Shown here piece after piece: positions 1-5,112 of a DNA stretch of 5,571 nucleotides. Made by a program: the position numbers and the translations under genes. This stretch comes from Planctomycetota bacterium. Lineage in GTDB: Bacteria; Planctomycetota; Planctomycetia; Isosphaerales; Isosphaeraceae. The DNA lies in NCBI GenBank assembly GCA_021778575.1, contig JAJYCH010000366.1, positions 1 to 5,571 of the forward strand, read 5' to 3'. The stretch's first letter is position 1. Each line of letters opens with the position of its first letter. The notes under the pieces were generated by a model. It worked only from the letters and a program-made list of their open reading frames with translations. It searched no databases and was not told the DNA's origin.

Positions 1-380
1 TCGGACAGGGCGTTGATGATCGGGATCGTCGCGTGCCGGGCCAGCTCCTCGATGGTCGTTTGCGAGAACGTCCGGACCGCCAGGGCGTCGACATATTGAC
101 TGATGACCCTCGCGAAGTCGGCCACGCTCTCGCGAACGCCGAGCCCGACATCCTTGCCGTTGAGGAAGATCGCGTTGCCGCCAAGCTGCGTGATCGCCGC
201 CTCGAAACTGACGCGGGTCCGGAGCGACGGTTTATCGAAAACCAGGCCCAGGGTCCGCCCCGAAAGCAGTTGCGGGCGATCGCCGAGCCGATCCTCCCGC
301 TTCAAGGTGGCGGCCCGGTCGAGCAGCTCGGCGGCTTCGACAGCATTGATGTCGAACAGATCAATAAAATGTCGGGTCAT
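1..380 (-). CDS. argF: Ornithine carbamoyltransferase, N-terminal part (cut by window edge)
   Basis: Cytosolic enzyme that transfers the carbamoyl group of carbamoyl phosphate to ornithine to give citrulline, the sixth step of arginine synthesis. Only the first 126 codons are present, roughly 40% of a usual 300-330 residue protein. The carbamoyl-phosphate-binding motif is visible as KPSLRTRVSFE at residues 50-60, with Leu53 where many family members have Thr (STRTR). It is followed by LGGNAIFL (66-73), RESVADFARV (83-92), and the VRTFSQ..IEELA...TIPIINALS stretch (102-126) that leads into the rest of the carbamoyl-phosphate domain. The ornithine-binding domain lies outside the window. The ATG at 380 is the natural start: it is 32 bp after the argD stop and the first residues (MTRHFIDLFDI) match the family N-terminus. 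No convincing Shine-Dalgarno sequence precedes it. The gene is probably co-transcribed with argD. The closely related aspartate and N-acetylornithine carbamoyltransferases are less likely given the motif spacing and the argD neighbour. Confidence 0.94.
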   Translation of the reverse strand, partial: MTRHFIDLFDINAVEAAELLDRAATLKREDRLGDRPQLLSGRTLGLVFDKPSLRTRVSFEAAITQLGGNAIFLNGKDVGLGVRESVADFARVISQYVDALAVRTFSQTTIEELARHATIPIINALS

Positions 381-412
381 GAGACGAGCCCCAGGAGCAG
401 ACGAGATCTCGA

Positions 413-1621
413 TCACAGGGTCGAGCGGCGGAGCGCTTCGAGCAGGATTCCACATCCCTCGTCGATCTGTTCGTCGAGGATGTTCAAGGCCGGAAGCAAC
501 CGGATCACGGTGCCATGCGTGGCATTGATCAGCAATCCCTGTTCCATGCAGTCGGCCACGATGCCGGAAGCGTCCATCGAGAGTTCCAGGCCGATCATGA
601 CTCCCATGATCCGGATATCGCGGATCAAACCAGGCATCTCGGCCTTCCAGCCTTCGAAGTGAGTCCGGAACCGCTCGCCGACCACTCGCCCACGTTCGAG
701 CAGGCCATCGGCCTCGATCGTCTCGATCGCGGCGATTCCCGCCCGGCAGGCGATCGGGTTGCCGCCGAAGGTGCTCGCGTGCATCCCCGGCTTGAGCGCC
801 GCCGCGACGTGCGGCTTGGCGATCGCGACGCCCGCCGCCACCCCCGCCGCGAGAGCCTTGGCGCAGGTCAAGATGTCAGGCTCGAAACCATAATTCTGGT
901 ACGCGAACCATTCGCCGGTCCGTCCCAGTCCGGTCTGGACCTCATCAAGGATCAGCAAGACGCCCTTCGCGTCGCAGAGCTTGCGAATCCCTTCGAGATA
1001 GCCCGGAGCCGGCAGGTTGACGCCCCCTTCGCCCTGGATCGGCTCGATCATGACGGCGGCCGTCTGGTCGTCGAGCGCGGCTTCGAGAGCGGCCAGGTCG
1101 TTATGAGGGACATAGGTGAACCCGGGGACCATCGGCTCGAAGCCGACATGGTACTTGGGCTGAGCGGTCGCGGTCAGCGCCGCGTAGGTCCGGCCGTGAA
1201 AGCCCCCTTCGACGGTGACGATCTTGTAGCGTCCCGAAGGATGTCCATACGCCTTGGCCATCTTGATGGCGGCCTCGTTGGCCTCGGCCCCGCTGTTGCA
1301 GAAGAAGCACTGGCCGCCGAACGACCGCTCCGAAAGTGCCTGGGCGAATTGCCCCTGGGCTTCGATGTACCAGGTGTTGGGCACGTGGATCAACTGGCCC
1401 ACCTGGTCGCGAACCGCCTCGACGACGCGGGGCGGGCAATGCCCCAGGAGGTTGCAGCCCCAACCAGGGAAGAAGTCGAGCAGTCGTCGTCCTTCGGCAT
1501 CCCAGACCCAGGACCCTTCGCCCCTGACCAGGCAGACCGGATAGCGTCGGTAGTTCGGGACCACATAGCGATCGAACTGAGCGATCGTCTCGGCCGAAGT
1601 CTGGGTCATGGCTTGGGACAC
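413..1621 (-). CDS. argD: Acetylornithine aminotransferase (PLP-dependent, class III)
   Basis: Converts N-acetylglutamate semialdehyde plus glutamate to N2-acetylornithine plus 2-oxoglutarate; many ArgD enzymes also act on succinyldiaminopimelate. It is a complete 402-residue class-III aminotransferase of normal length. Visible landmarks are the phosphate-binding NSGAEANE (109-116), the cofactor-ring-stacking FHGRT (141-145), EPIQGEGG (193-200), the LDEVQTG motif (225-230 region) with Asp226 contacting the pyridine nitrogen, the Schiff-base lysine Lys255 in CAKALAAG (253-260), and STFGGNP (283-289) with the phosphate-contacting Thr. Past the lysine the sequence is AAGVAAGVAIAK rather than the common GGGFPIGA, a conservative change. 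I take the GTG at 1621 as the start because a GGAG lies 8 nt upstream; the ATG four codons later would be about 20 nt from it. The stop is 32 bp before argF. argB is upstream but separated by the four-helix-bundle cassette. Related omega-amino-acid or ornithine aminotransferases are possible alternatives, but the argB/argF context makes argD clear. Confidence 0.96.
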   Translation of the reverse strand: MSQAMTQTSAETIAQFDRYVVPNYRRYPVCLVRGEGSWVWDAEGRRLLDFFPGWGCNLLGHCPPRVVEAVRDQVGQLIHVPNTWYIEAQGQFAQALSERSFGGQCFFCNSGAEANEAAIKMAKAYGHPSGRYKIVTVEGGFHGRTYAALTATAQPKYHVGFEPMVPGFTYVPHNDLAALEAALDDQTAAVMIEPIQGEGGVNLPAPGYLEGIRKLCDAKGVLLILDEVQTGLGRTGEWFAYQNYGFEPDILTCAKALAAGVAAGVAIAKPHVAAALKPGMHASTFGGNPIACRAGIAAIETIEADGLLERGRVVGERFRTHFEGWKAEMPGLIRDIRIMGVMIGLELSMDASGIVADCMEQGLLINATHGTVIRLLPALNILDEQIDEGCGILLEALRRSTL

Positions 1622-1629
1622 GGGAAATG

Positions 1630-1633
1630 CTCC
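1630..1633 (-). promoter_or_regulatory. Shine-Dalgarno sequence of argD (decides a GTG start)
   Basis: On the minus strand GGAG (inside CTGGAGC) stands 8 nt before the GTG at 1621, ideal spacing for that codon and poor for the ATG at 1609. The site lies outside the neighbouring heptad-repeat array (1648-1675), so argD kept its own ribosome-binding site when the cassette upstream of it arrived. Confidence 0.6.
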
Positions 1634-1647
1634 AGGGGAATCGAAGA

Positions 1648-1676
1648 GCGGTCAGCGGTCAGCGGTCAGCGGTCAG
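1648..1676. repeat. Heptad repeat array GCGGTCA, four copies (argD side)
   Basis: Four perfect head-to-tail copies of GCGGTCA at 1648-1654, 1655-1661, 1662-1668 and 1669-1675, plus a trailing G. The four-helix-bundle stop codon begins (reading minus) only 5 bp away, at 1683-1681. The array is the inverted partner of the one at 2232-2252. A single strand of this array cannot pair with itself, so it is not a terminator hairpin. Confidence 0.9.
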
Positions 1677-1680
1677 AATT

Positions 1681-2043
1681 TTAGATCGGTCTGGTTCTGA
1701 GCTTCTGGAGTAAAGCGGTCAGCATCCGCTTGACCTCGATGACTTGGTAATCCAGAGACTCGTGAACGTCCACGGACAGTAGTTCGAGTTCACAGGCGAG
1801 CAAGAGATGATATTCCAGTTCACAAGCCGAGCCCATTGCGATCTGGAGGAATCGGCCAAAATCGGCATCTGAGCCACGCCCGCACCCCTCGGCGATATTG
1901 GCGGGTATCGAGCTGCAAGATCGACGAATCTGGCTCGTCAAACCATAAAGCTCGTCCTTGGGAAAACCCCTGGTAGCTCGATAAACATCCAACGTCAATT
2001 GGTGACTCTTCGCCCAGACCTTGAGGTCGCGGAAATTTTTCAC
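1681..2043 (-). CDS. Four-helix-bundle protein, S23 / 23S rRNA intervening-sequence protein family
   Basis: Complete 120-residue member of the four-helix-bundle family first known from open reading frames inside intervening sequences of 23S rRNA genes (also related to the accessory protein Avd of diversity-generating retroelements). The cellular role of free-standing members is not established; proposals centre on nucleic-acid binding or oligomeric scaffolding. Family signatures are clear: MKNFRDLKVW (1-10), FPKDELYGLTSQIRRS (27-42), SIPANIAEG (45-53), GRGSDADFGRFLQIAMGSACELEYHL (55-80) and a terminal amphipathic helix near VIEVKRMLTALLQKLR (101-116). The length is normal and no residue block is missing, so the gene appears intact. 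The start is GTG at 2043, 7 nt after AGGGA (2051-2055, minus strand), and the protein begins with the typical family N-terminus. It lies in the same orientation as the arg genes but has no known role in arginine synthesis; its GC content is visibly lower and inverted heptad arrays flank it. There is no rRNA sequence nearby, so this is not a 23S insertion. Confidence 0.95.
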   Translation of the reverse strand: MKNFRDLKVWAKSHQLTLDVYRATRGFPKDELYGLTSQIRRSCSSIPANIAEGCGRGSDADFGRFLQIAMGSACELEYHLLLACELELLSVDVHESLDYQVIEVKRMLTALLQKLRTRPI

Positions 2044-2231
2044 TTGCGAGTCCCTGGATCAGGAATCGACTCGAGAAGCTTAAGAATGACCCGGCATTCA
2101 AGAATCTTATGGCGAAACTTCAGTGCAATCTGGTTTCAATTCCTCCAAAAATTGCCCGGAGACCATTGAACGACAAACTCCGCCGCCGAATTGTTCGCTT
2201 TGACAGGAAAGGATCTGTTACTCCCTCTGGC
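2044..2231 (-). other. AT-richer upstream region of the four-helix-bundle gene inside the cassette
   Basis: About 188 bp between the inner edge of the argB-side heptad array and the GTG start. It is the most AT-rich part of the unit (42% GC at 2101-2160). I find no convincing coding frame, no well-spaced -35/-10 pair, and only a small GAATG...CATTC inverted pair around 2085-2100. It may hold the cassette's promoter or a short RNA, but nothing in it can be assigned. Confidence 0.4.
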
Positions 2232-2252
2232 TGACTGCTGACCGCTGACCGC
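2232..2252. repeat. Heptad repeat array, three copies, inverted relative to 1648-1675 (argB side)
   Basis: Plus-strand units TGACTGC (2232-2238), TGACCGC (2239-2245) and TGACCGC (2246-2252). Read on the minus strand these are GCGGTCA, GCGGTCA and GCAGTCA, so 20 of 21 positions match the other array in inverted orientation. The outer edge is 12 bp past the argB stop codon. The flanking bases also resemble each other: AAAGCGGTCAGC reading inward here and AGAGCGGTCAGC at the other end. Confidence 0.88.
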
Positions 2253-2264
2253 TTTGCTTGAAAA

Positions 2265-3206
2265 TTAAACCGCCACGCGGTCGGGAGCGCCGGTCGGCCT
2301 CTCGTTCGGTGAATCGAGCTTGAGGACGATCTCGGTTCCCACTCCCGTGGTCGTATACATCTCGACCAGCAACGAATGCCTCAGACGCCCGTCGAGAATG
2401 TGGGCTTTCTTCACGCCGGCTTCGAGGCTTCTGAGACAGGCTTCAACCTTGGGGATCATCCCCTTGTCGATCACGCCTCGGGCGATCAGCTCGCGGCAGT
2501 CGGCCGGGGTGAGGCTGGGGAGCAGGGAATTGGGGTCGTGACGATCGGCGAGGATTCCGGGAGTGTCGGTCAGAAAGACGAGTTTCTCGGCCTTGATCGC
2601 CCGGGCGACGGCGGCGGCGGCGGTGTCGGCATTGACGTTGTAGAGGCCGTTTTCCTCGTCGCGAGCGTCTTCGGCCAGCGAGGGAAGGACGGGAATGATC
2701 CCGGCCAGACAGGTGTCGATGATCGGGTCGTCATCGACCTCGGTCACGTCGCCGACCCGACCGAGGTCGATCGGGTTGCCATTGGCGTCGGGCAGGGTCA
2801 GCCGGGTTCCGAAGAGGCACTGGGTCGTCTTGTGGTGTAGTCCCGAGGCCCGACCGCCGAACTTGCGGATGTGGCGGACGATATCCTCGTTGATCTCCTC
2901 GGCAAGGACCCGGGCGACGATGGCCAGGGTCGCGTCGTCGGTATAGCGCCGGCCCTGGACCCATCGGGCTTCGAGGCCGGCTTTTTCCATGGCCTGGGTA
3001 ATCGCCTTGCCGCCGCCGTGAACGACTACCGGGCGCATCCCCACGGTCTGCATGAACACGACGTCGACCAGCAGGGCCCGGAGAGCCTCGGGATTCTCCA
3101 TCACCGAGCCACCAAGCTTGATGACTGTGAATTTGCCGTGGAACTGGCGAAAGTATCCCAGCGCCTCGATCAACACGTCCGCCTTGCGGATCGCTTCCTC
3201 ATGCAC
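2265..3206 (-). CDS. argB: N-acetylglutamate kinase
   Basis: Phosphorylates N-acetyl-L-glutamate with ATP, the second step of arginine synthesis, in the cytosol. It is a complete 313-residue amino-acid-kinase-fold protein with KLGGS (30-34; Lys30 contacts ATP phosphates), HGGGK (63-67), RRYTD (86-90), NVNAD (190-194, usually NINAD), LTDTPGIL (212-219), DKGMIPKV (247-254) and a C-terminal GVGTEIV (288-294). The first ~25 residues form a helix-like stretch (VLIEALGYFRQFHGK) resembling the N-terminal helix of hexameric, arginine-inhibited enzymes, so feedback inhibition is inferred. Where many ArgB proteins have GLSGKD, this one has GLHHKTTQCLFG (122-133). About 18 polar, proline-containing residues extend past the core C-terminus. 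The start is GTG at 3206, preceded by GAGGG at 7 nt (3214-3218, minus strand); an in-frame stop lies shortly upstream and no ATG intervenes. It is the first gene of the arg run, but argD follows only after the inserted four-helix-bundle cassette. Confidence 0.96.
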   Translation of the reverse strand: MHEEAIRKADVLIEALGYFRQFHGKFTVIKLGGSVMENPEALRALLVDVVFMQTVGMRPVVVHGGGKAITQAMEKAGLEARWVQGRRYTDDATLAIVARVLAEEINEDIVRHIRKFGGRASGLHHKTTQCLFGTRLTLPDANGNPIDLGRVGDVTEVDDDPIIDTCLAGIIPVLPSLAEDARDEENGLYNVNADTAAAAVARAIKAEKLVFLTDTPGILADRHDPNSLLPSLTPADCRELIARGVIDKGMIPKVEACLRSLEAGVKKAHILDGRLRHSLLVEMYTTTGVGTEIVLKLDSPNERPTGAPDRVAV

Positions 3207-3247
3207 GGCACGACCCTCGACACTTCCTCGCGGAATCGCAAACTGCT

Positions 3248-3276
3248 ATTTTTCCACCCCGGCTCTCCCTTGTAAA
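3248..3276 (-). promoter_or_regulatory. Putative sigma70-type promoter of argB
   Basis: On the minus strand TTTACA (3276-3271; 5 of 6 to TTGACA) is followed after exactly 17 nt by AAAAAT (3253-3248; 4 of 6 to TATAAT). Transcription would start near 3241 and give a leader of about 35 nt before the GTG. The position, just ahead of the first arg gene, is right, but the match is modest and planctomycete promoters often deviate from the consensus. Confidence 0.4.
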
Positions 3277-3281
3277 GGACA

Positions 3282-3295
3282 AATCTCGCGAGATT
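3282..3295. promoter_or_regulatory. Perfect 14-bp palindrome AATCTCGCGAGATT, operator candidate for argB
   Basis: A perfect dyad with no spacer, 5 bp upstream of the proposed -35 box and centred about 47 bp before the inferred transcription start, a usual place for a regulator to touch RNA polymerase. It does not resemble the AT-rich ARG box of ArgR (TGAAT...ATTCA type). The binding protein cannot be named. Its outermost base overlaps the direct repeat flanking the neighbouring inverted-repeat element. Confidence 0.35.
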
Positions 3296-3301
3296 CCACA
3301 A
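3295..3301. repeat. Direct repeat TCCACAA, left copy (possible target-site duplication)
   Basis: Identical to 3451-3457 and abutting the left end of the inverted-repeat element, leaving GCC before the GGTGT terminus. Confidence 0.5.
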
Positions 3302-3450
3302 GCCGGTGTCCCCAGACTTTCTGGGGGTGCCGTGCTCTCGGTACTCCGTGAGCATGCGAGAAACGTCGCCAATCACATGCTCAGAGAACCGAGAGCATGG
3401 CACCCCGAGTCTGTTTGAGCGAACGACCCCAAGAAAATATGGGTACACCC
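3302..3450. mobile_element. MITE-like inverted-repeat element flanked by a 7-bp direct repeat
   Basis: About 149 bp without coding capacity. The ends form an imperfect terminal inverted repeat (3305-3328 against 3426-3449, 20 of 24 matching, both beginning GGTGT reading inward). A second inverted pair lies inside (3324-3342 against 3388-3406, 18 of 19), then a third, GAGCATG (3350-3356) with CATGCTC (3376-3382). The right arm carries about 24 extra bases relative to the left. Exactly outside the ends is the perfect direct repeat TCCACAA (3295-3301 and 3451-3457), as expected of a target-site duplication. Either strand could fold into a long hairpin. There is no transposase, so a full-length relative would have to mobilise it; I cannot name the IS family. 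It lies between the terminator of the upstream gene and the argB promoter. Confidence 0.55.
3310..3326. repeat. Local perfect hairpin CCCCAGA-CTT-TCTGGGG
   Basis: A 7-bp perfect stem with a 3-nt loop within the left terminus of the MITE-like element. It competes with the long-range pairing of the same bases. No T tract follows on either strand, so I do not call it a terminator. Confidence 0.5.
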
Positions 3451-3457
3451 TCCACAA
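3451..3457. repeat. Direct repeat TCCACAA, right copy (possible target-site duplication)
   Basis: Identical to 3295-3301 and abutting the right end of the inverted-repeat element, leaving one base outside the GGTGT terminus (read inward on the minus strand). Confidence 0.5.
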
Positions 3458-3530
3458 ACTCGGACGGAGGCGAAGCAACAAAGCCGGCTGATCATCGTTC
3501 CACCCCAGTTCCGAGCCATGGACGAGCAAA

Positions 3531-3561
3531 GGCGGGACGACCGGTGTTTGGTCGTCCCGCC
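3531..3561 (-). terminator. Probable intrinsic terminator of the PEP-CTERM gene
   Basis: Perfect 11-bp GC-rich stem GGCGGGACGAC / GTCGTCCCGCC with a 9-nt loop, starting about 40 bp after the minus-strand gene's stop codon. On the minus strand it is followed only by TTTGCTCG, a weak U tract, so it may act partly as an mRNA-stabilising hairpin. It separates the surface-protein gene from the arg transcript. Confidence 0.6.
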
Positions 3562-3601
3562 TCGGAATGTGCAATCAGCGATGATCCTGGGTTTCCGCTG
3601 G

Positions 3602-4657
3602 TCAGACGGTCGGGTTTCGTGGCCGGTTTCGCTTTCGGAGCCAGAGTCCCGTCGTGGCCAGTCCGCTTCCGAGGAGGATGATCGACGAGGGCTCGGGAAC
3701 CATGGTCTGGGAACTGGCGAACGAGCCGAAGTCGGGCAGGTATTGCGAGCCCGAGGGGAATCCGGGTGCCAGCGTGTTGGTGATTCCAATCGATGAGCCG
3801 GGATCGGAAATCAAGGTCAGGTAAGAAGTGATGGTGATCGAGGAATAGGGGTTGAGAGTGACGGTATTGGGGTCGAGGCTGGTTCCCGTCCCGGAGACGG
3901 TATTGTTGTAAGCGGTGACCGAGGCGGCCTCGTTTGTTCCGTGTCCGTAAGCGGCGATCGTGGCTCCAGTCCCGTTGGCGGCGAGTGTGATGGTATCGAG
4001 GACGGTCGTGGAAACACTTTCACCGTCGGTCGTGCTGATCGTCGTGGCCAGGCCGGCGGCGATATAGCTGCTGGGTCCACCCAAAGTGCCGCTGATGCTC
4101 ATGATCGCGCCCGGGGTGAAGGTCATGGCCGAGGACGTCAGATTCTGGTAGGTCGCCGTGGCGATCGAGAACGAGACCGAGGCAGCATTTGTGCCGGCAG
4201 GGATGCTGTCGGACAGATTCGTCTTCAGGCTCCAGTAGACGCCTCCCTGGCTGGTGAAGCTTCCTTGCTGTCCCGAAGTGGAGGCGTAGACCTCGGTGGT
4301 GGCCGAGCCGAAGTTGTTCGCGCCGTTGGTCACCGACGACAGGAAGTAGGGCGATAGCGTCGAGGCGCTGAAAGACAGGGAACTCGTGGAGGGGGGGACC
4401 AGAGTTGGTAAACCGTTGCCGGGAGAGAGCAAGACGGTGTTGCTCATGGTGCCGTCGCTATTGGCAATCTGCTTGTAAGCTGCCGAGTTACTTGTCGGCG
4501 TGGTGGTCGCGAAGACTGAGTAAGAGGTCGAGCCGGAGGAGGATAGAAGCGTCAGACCCGCTTCGGCGGTTTGATCGACGGCGAGTAACGCCAGGAGGGC
4601 GAACACGGATCGCGAGAACCAGCGTCGTTTCATCGTGTCATCCGGGTGATAGCTCAT
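3602..4657 (-). CDS. Secreted PEP-CTERM sorting-domain protein
   Basis: Exported surface protein of 351 residues, function unknown. The N-terminus has a signal peptide: basic RRWFSR, hydrophobic SVFALLALLAV, then an AEA cleavage motif at 31-33. The C-terminus is a textbook PEP-CTERM tripartite signal: VPEPSS with PEP at 321-323, a hydrophobic segment (327-340), then the basic cluster RKRNRPR. In known systems an exosortase recognises and cleaves this tail at the cytoplasmic membrane. The middle (34-319) is dense in Ser, Thr, Ala, Gly and Asn, has no cysteine, and alternates polar and hydrophobic residues as a beta-sandwich would; no named domain is recognised. The ATG at 4657 is chosen because AAGGA lies 5 nt upstream; the ATG at 4633 (residue 9) would give a shorter, more typical signal peptide but lacks a good ribosome site. 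A hairpin terminator follows. No exosortase or glycosyltransferase genes are in view. It is divergent from the beta-helix protein gene at 5113. Confidence 0.9.
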   Translation of the reverse strand: MSYHPDDTMKRRWFSRSVFALLALLAVDQTAEAGLTLLSSSGSTSYSVFATTTPTSNSAAYKQIANSDGTMSNTVLLSPGNGLPTLVPPSTSSLSFSASTLSPYFLSSVTNGANNFGSATTEVYASTSGQQGSFTSQGGVYWSLKTNLSDSIPAGTNAASVSFSIATATYQNLTSSAMTFTPGAIMSISGTLGGPSSYIAAGLATTISTTDGESVSTTVLDTITLAANGTGATIAAYGHGTNEAASVTAYNNTVSGTGTSLDPNTVTLNPYSSITITSYLTLISDPGSSIGITNTLAPGFPSGSQYLPDFGSFASSQTMVPEPSSIILLGSGLATTGLWLRKRNRPRNPTV

Positions 4658-5112
4658 GGAATTCCTTGATTCAGAATGCTCGGCATGGAGAGTGATAACA
4701 GTTCATCGTCCAGTCGTCAGCGGAAAATCTGGGCTCGGCTTCGAGCACCTCGTCGTTTCAGGTTCCGTCGAGGAGACGCGAAGGCGGAATGGTGCAATAA
4801 GTTCAATGCTGATTGCATTGATGATGAGGGTTTTGCCGATCAAGAGCAAGGCAAAGTTGTTGAATGTTGAAGAAATACCCTGGATGGTGGCGGATTGTCA
4901 ATTTGTTGAATGAGCCGGGCTTTGATTTGACCGGAGTCAAACCGGGATGGATGATAGGACGTCGAGTTCTCGAATTCTGGCCCTGGTGAATTGCGACGCC
5001 GCTCGTTCTCGACAAATGATCCCGAAAAAGTCGCATAATTGTCGCCAACGGATGACTCGGTCATTGGATTTCTGAATCCGACTTCCGAATTGACCCATGA
5101 TGGGACCTGTTC
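4658..5112. other. Divergent intergenic region between two surface-protein genes
   Basis: 455 bp with no convincing gene. It should hold the promoters of both flanking genes. For the plus-strand gene a weak candidate is TCGACA (5009-5014) with CATAAT (5034-5039), but the 19-nt spacing is long. For the minus-strand gene no good box pair was found. Two small perfect hairpins are present: TTTGAC-CGGA-GTCAAA (4926-4941) and GGATT-TCTG-AATCC (5066-5079), the latter in the probable leader of the plus-strand gene. Short open frames on both strands have no recognisable protein features and overlap each other. I see no repeats, tRNA or riboswitch. Confidence 0.5.
4663..4667 (-). promoter_or_regulatory. 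Shine-Dalgarno sequence of the PEP-CTERM gene
   Basis: AAGGA on the minus strand, 5 nt before the ATG at 4657. It favours this start over the internal ATG at 4633, giving the signal peptide an eight-residue polar extension. Confidence 0.5.

Larger units (their letters stand above)
1648..2252 (-). mobile_element. Candidate mobile cassette: four-helix-bundle gene bounded by inverted heptad arrays
   Basis: A 605-bp unit consisting of an S23-family gene and its upstream region, closed on both sides by tandem heptamers in opposite orientation (GCGGTCA x4 at 1648-1675; the complement TGACCGC/TGACTGC x3 at 2232-2252). It sits between argB and argD. With the unit removed the two genes would be 38 bp apart (12 bp after the argB stop plus 26 bp before the argD start), close to the 32-bp argD-argF gap. 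Base composition also differs: sampled 60-base lines give 53% GC in the gene (1741-1800) and 42% upstream of it (2101-2160), against 73% in argD (1021-1080). No transposase and no clear target-site duplication are visible, so the unit would have to be moved in trans or by repeat-mediated recombination. Mobility is an inference; the boundaries and repeats are seen directly. Confidence 0.55.

Noticed and set aside
1648..1676. Heptad array read as a CRISPR fragment or an argB terminator
   Set aside because: The 7-bp units have no spacers, and a single array cannot fold on itself; its complementary partner is about 555 bp away, too far for an ordinary terminator stem.
515..1684. A 389-codon plus-strand open frame antisense to argD
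   Set aside because: It lies opposite a clear, complete argD and reflects GC-rich codon usage; its translation shows no recognisable motifs. The same holds for the plus-strand frames opposite argF and argB (e.g. 33-662, 2376-2840).
2112..2146. GGAGG on the minus strand (2142-2146) followed by a TTG-started frame of about ten codons
   Set aside because: The spacing is only 2 nt and the peptide is very short with no supporting evidence; more likely a chance purine run.
1630..2270. Target-site duplication around the four-helix-bundle cassette
   Set aside because: Bases outside the two arrays (TCGAAGA on one side, TTTGCTTG on the other) show no convincing direct repeat.
3282..3295. Palindrome as an ArgR ARG box
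   Set aside because: The central CGCG and overall sequence do not fit the AT-rich ARG-box consensus; kept only as an unassigned operator candidate.
3170..3574. A 134-codon minus-strand frame across the argB start and upstream region
   Set aside because: It runs through the inverted-repeat element, the promoter and the argB start in another frame and has no protein features. An overlapping 138-codon frame at 3373-3789 crosses the terminator and the end of the PEP-CTERM gene.
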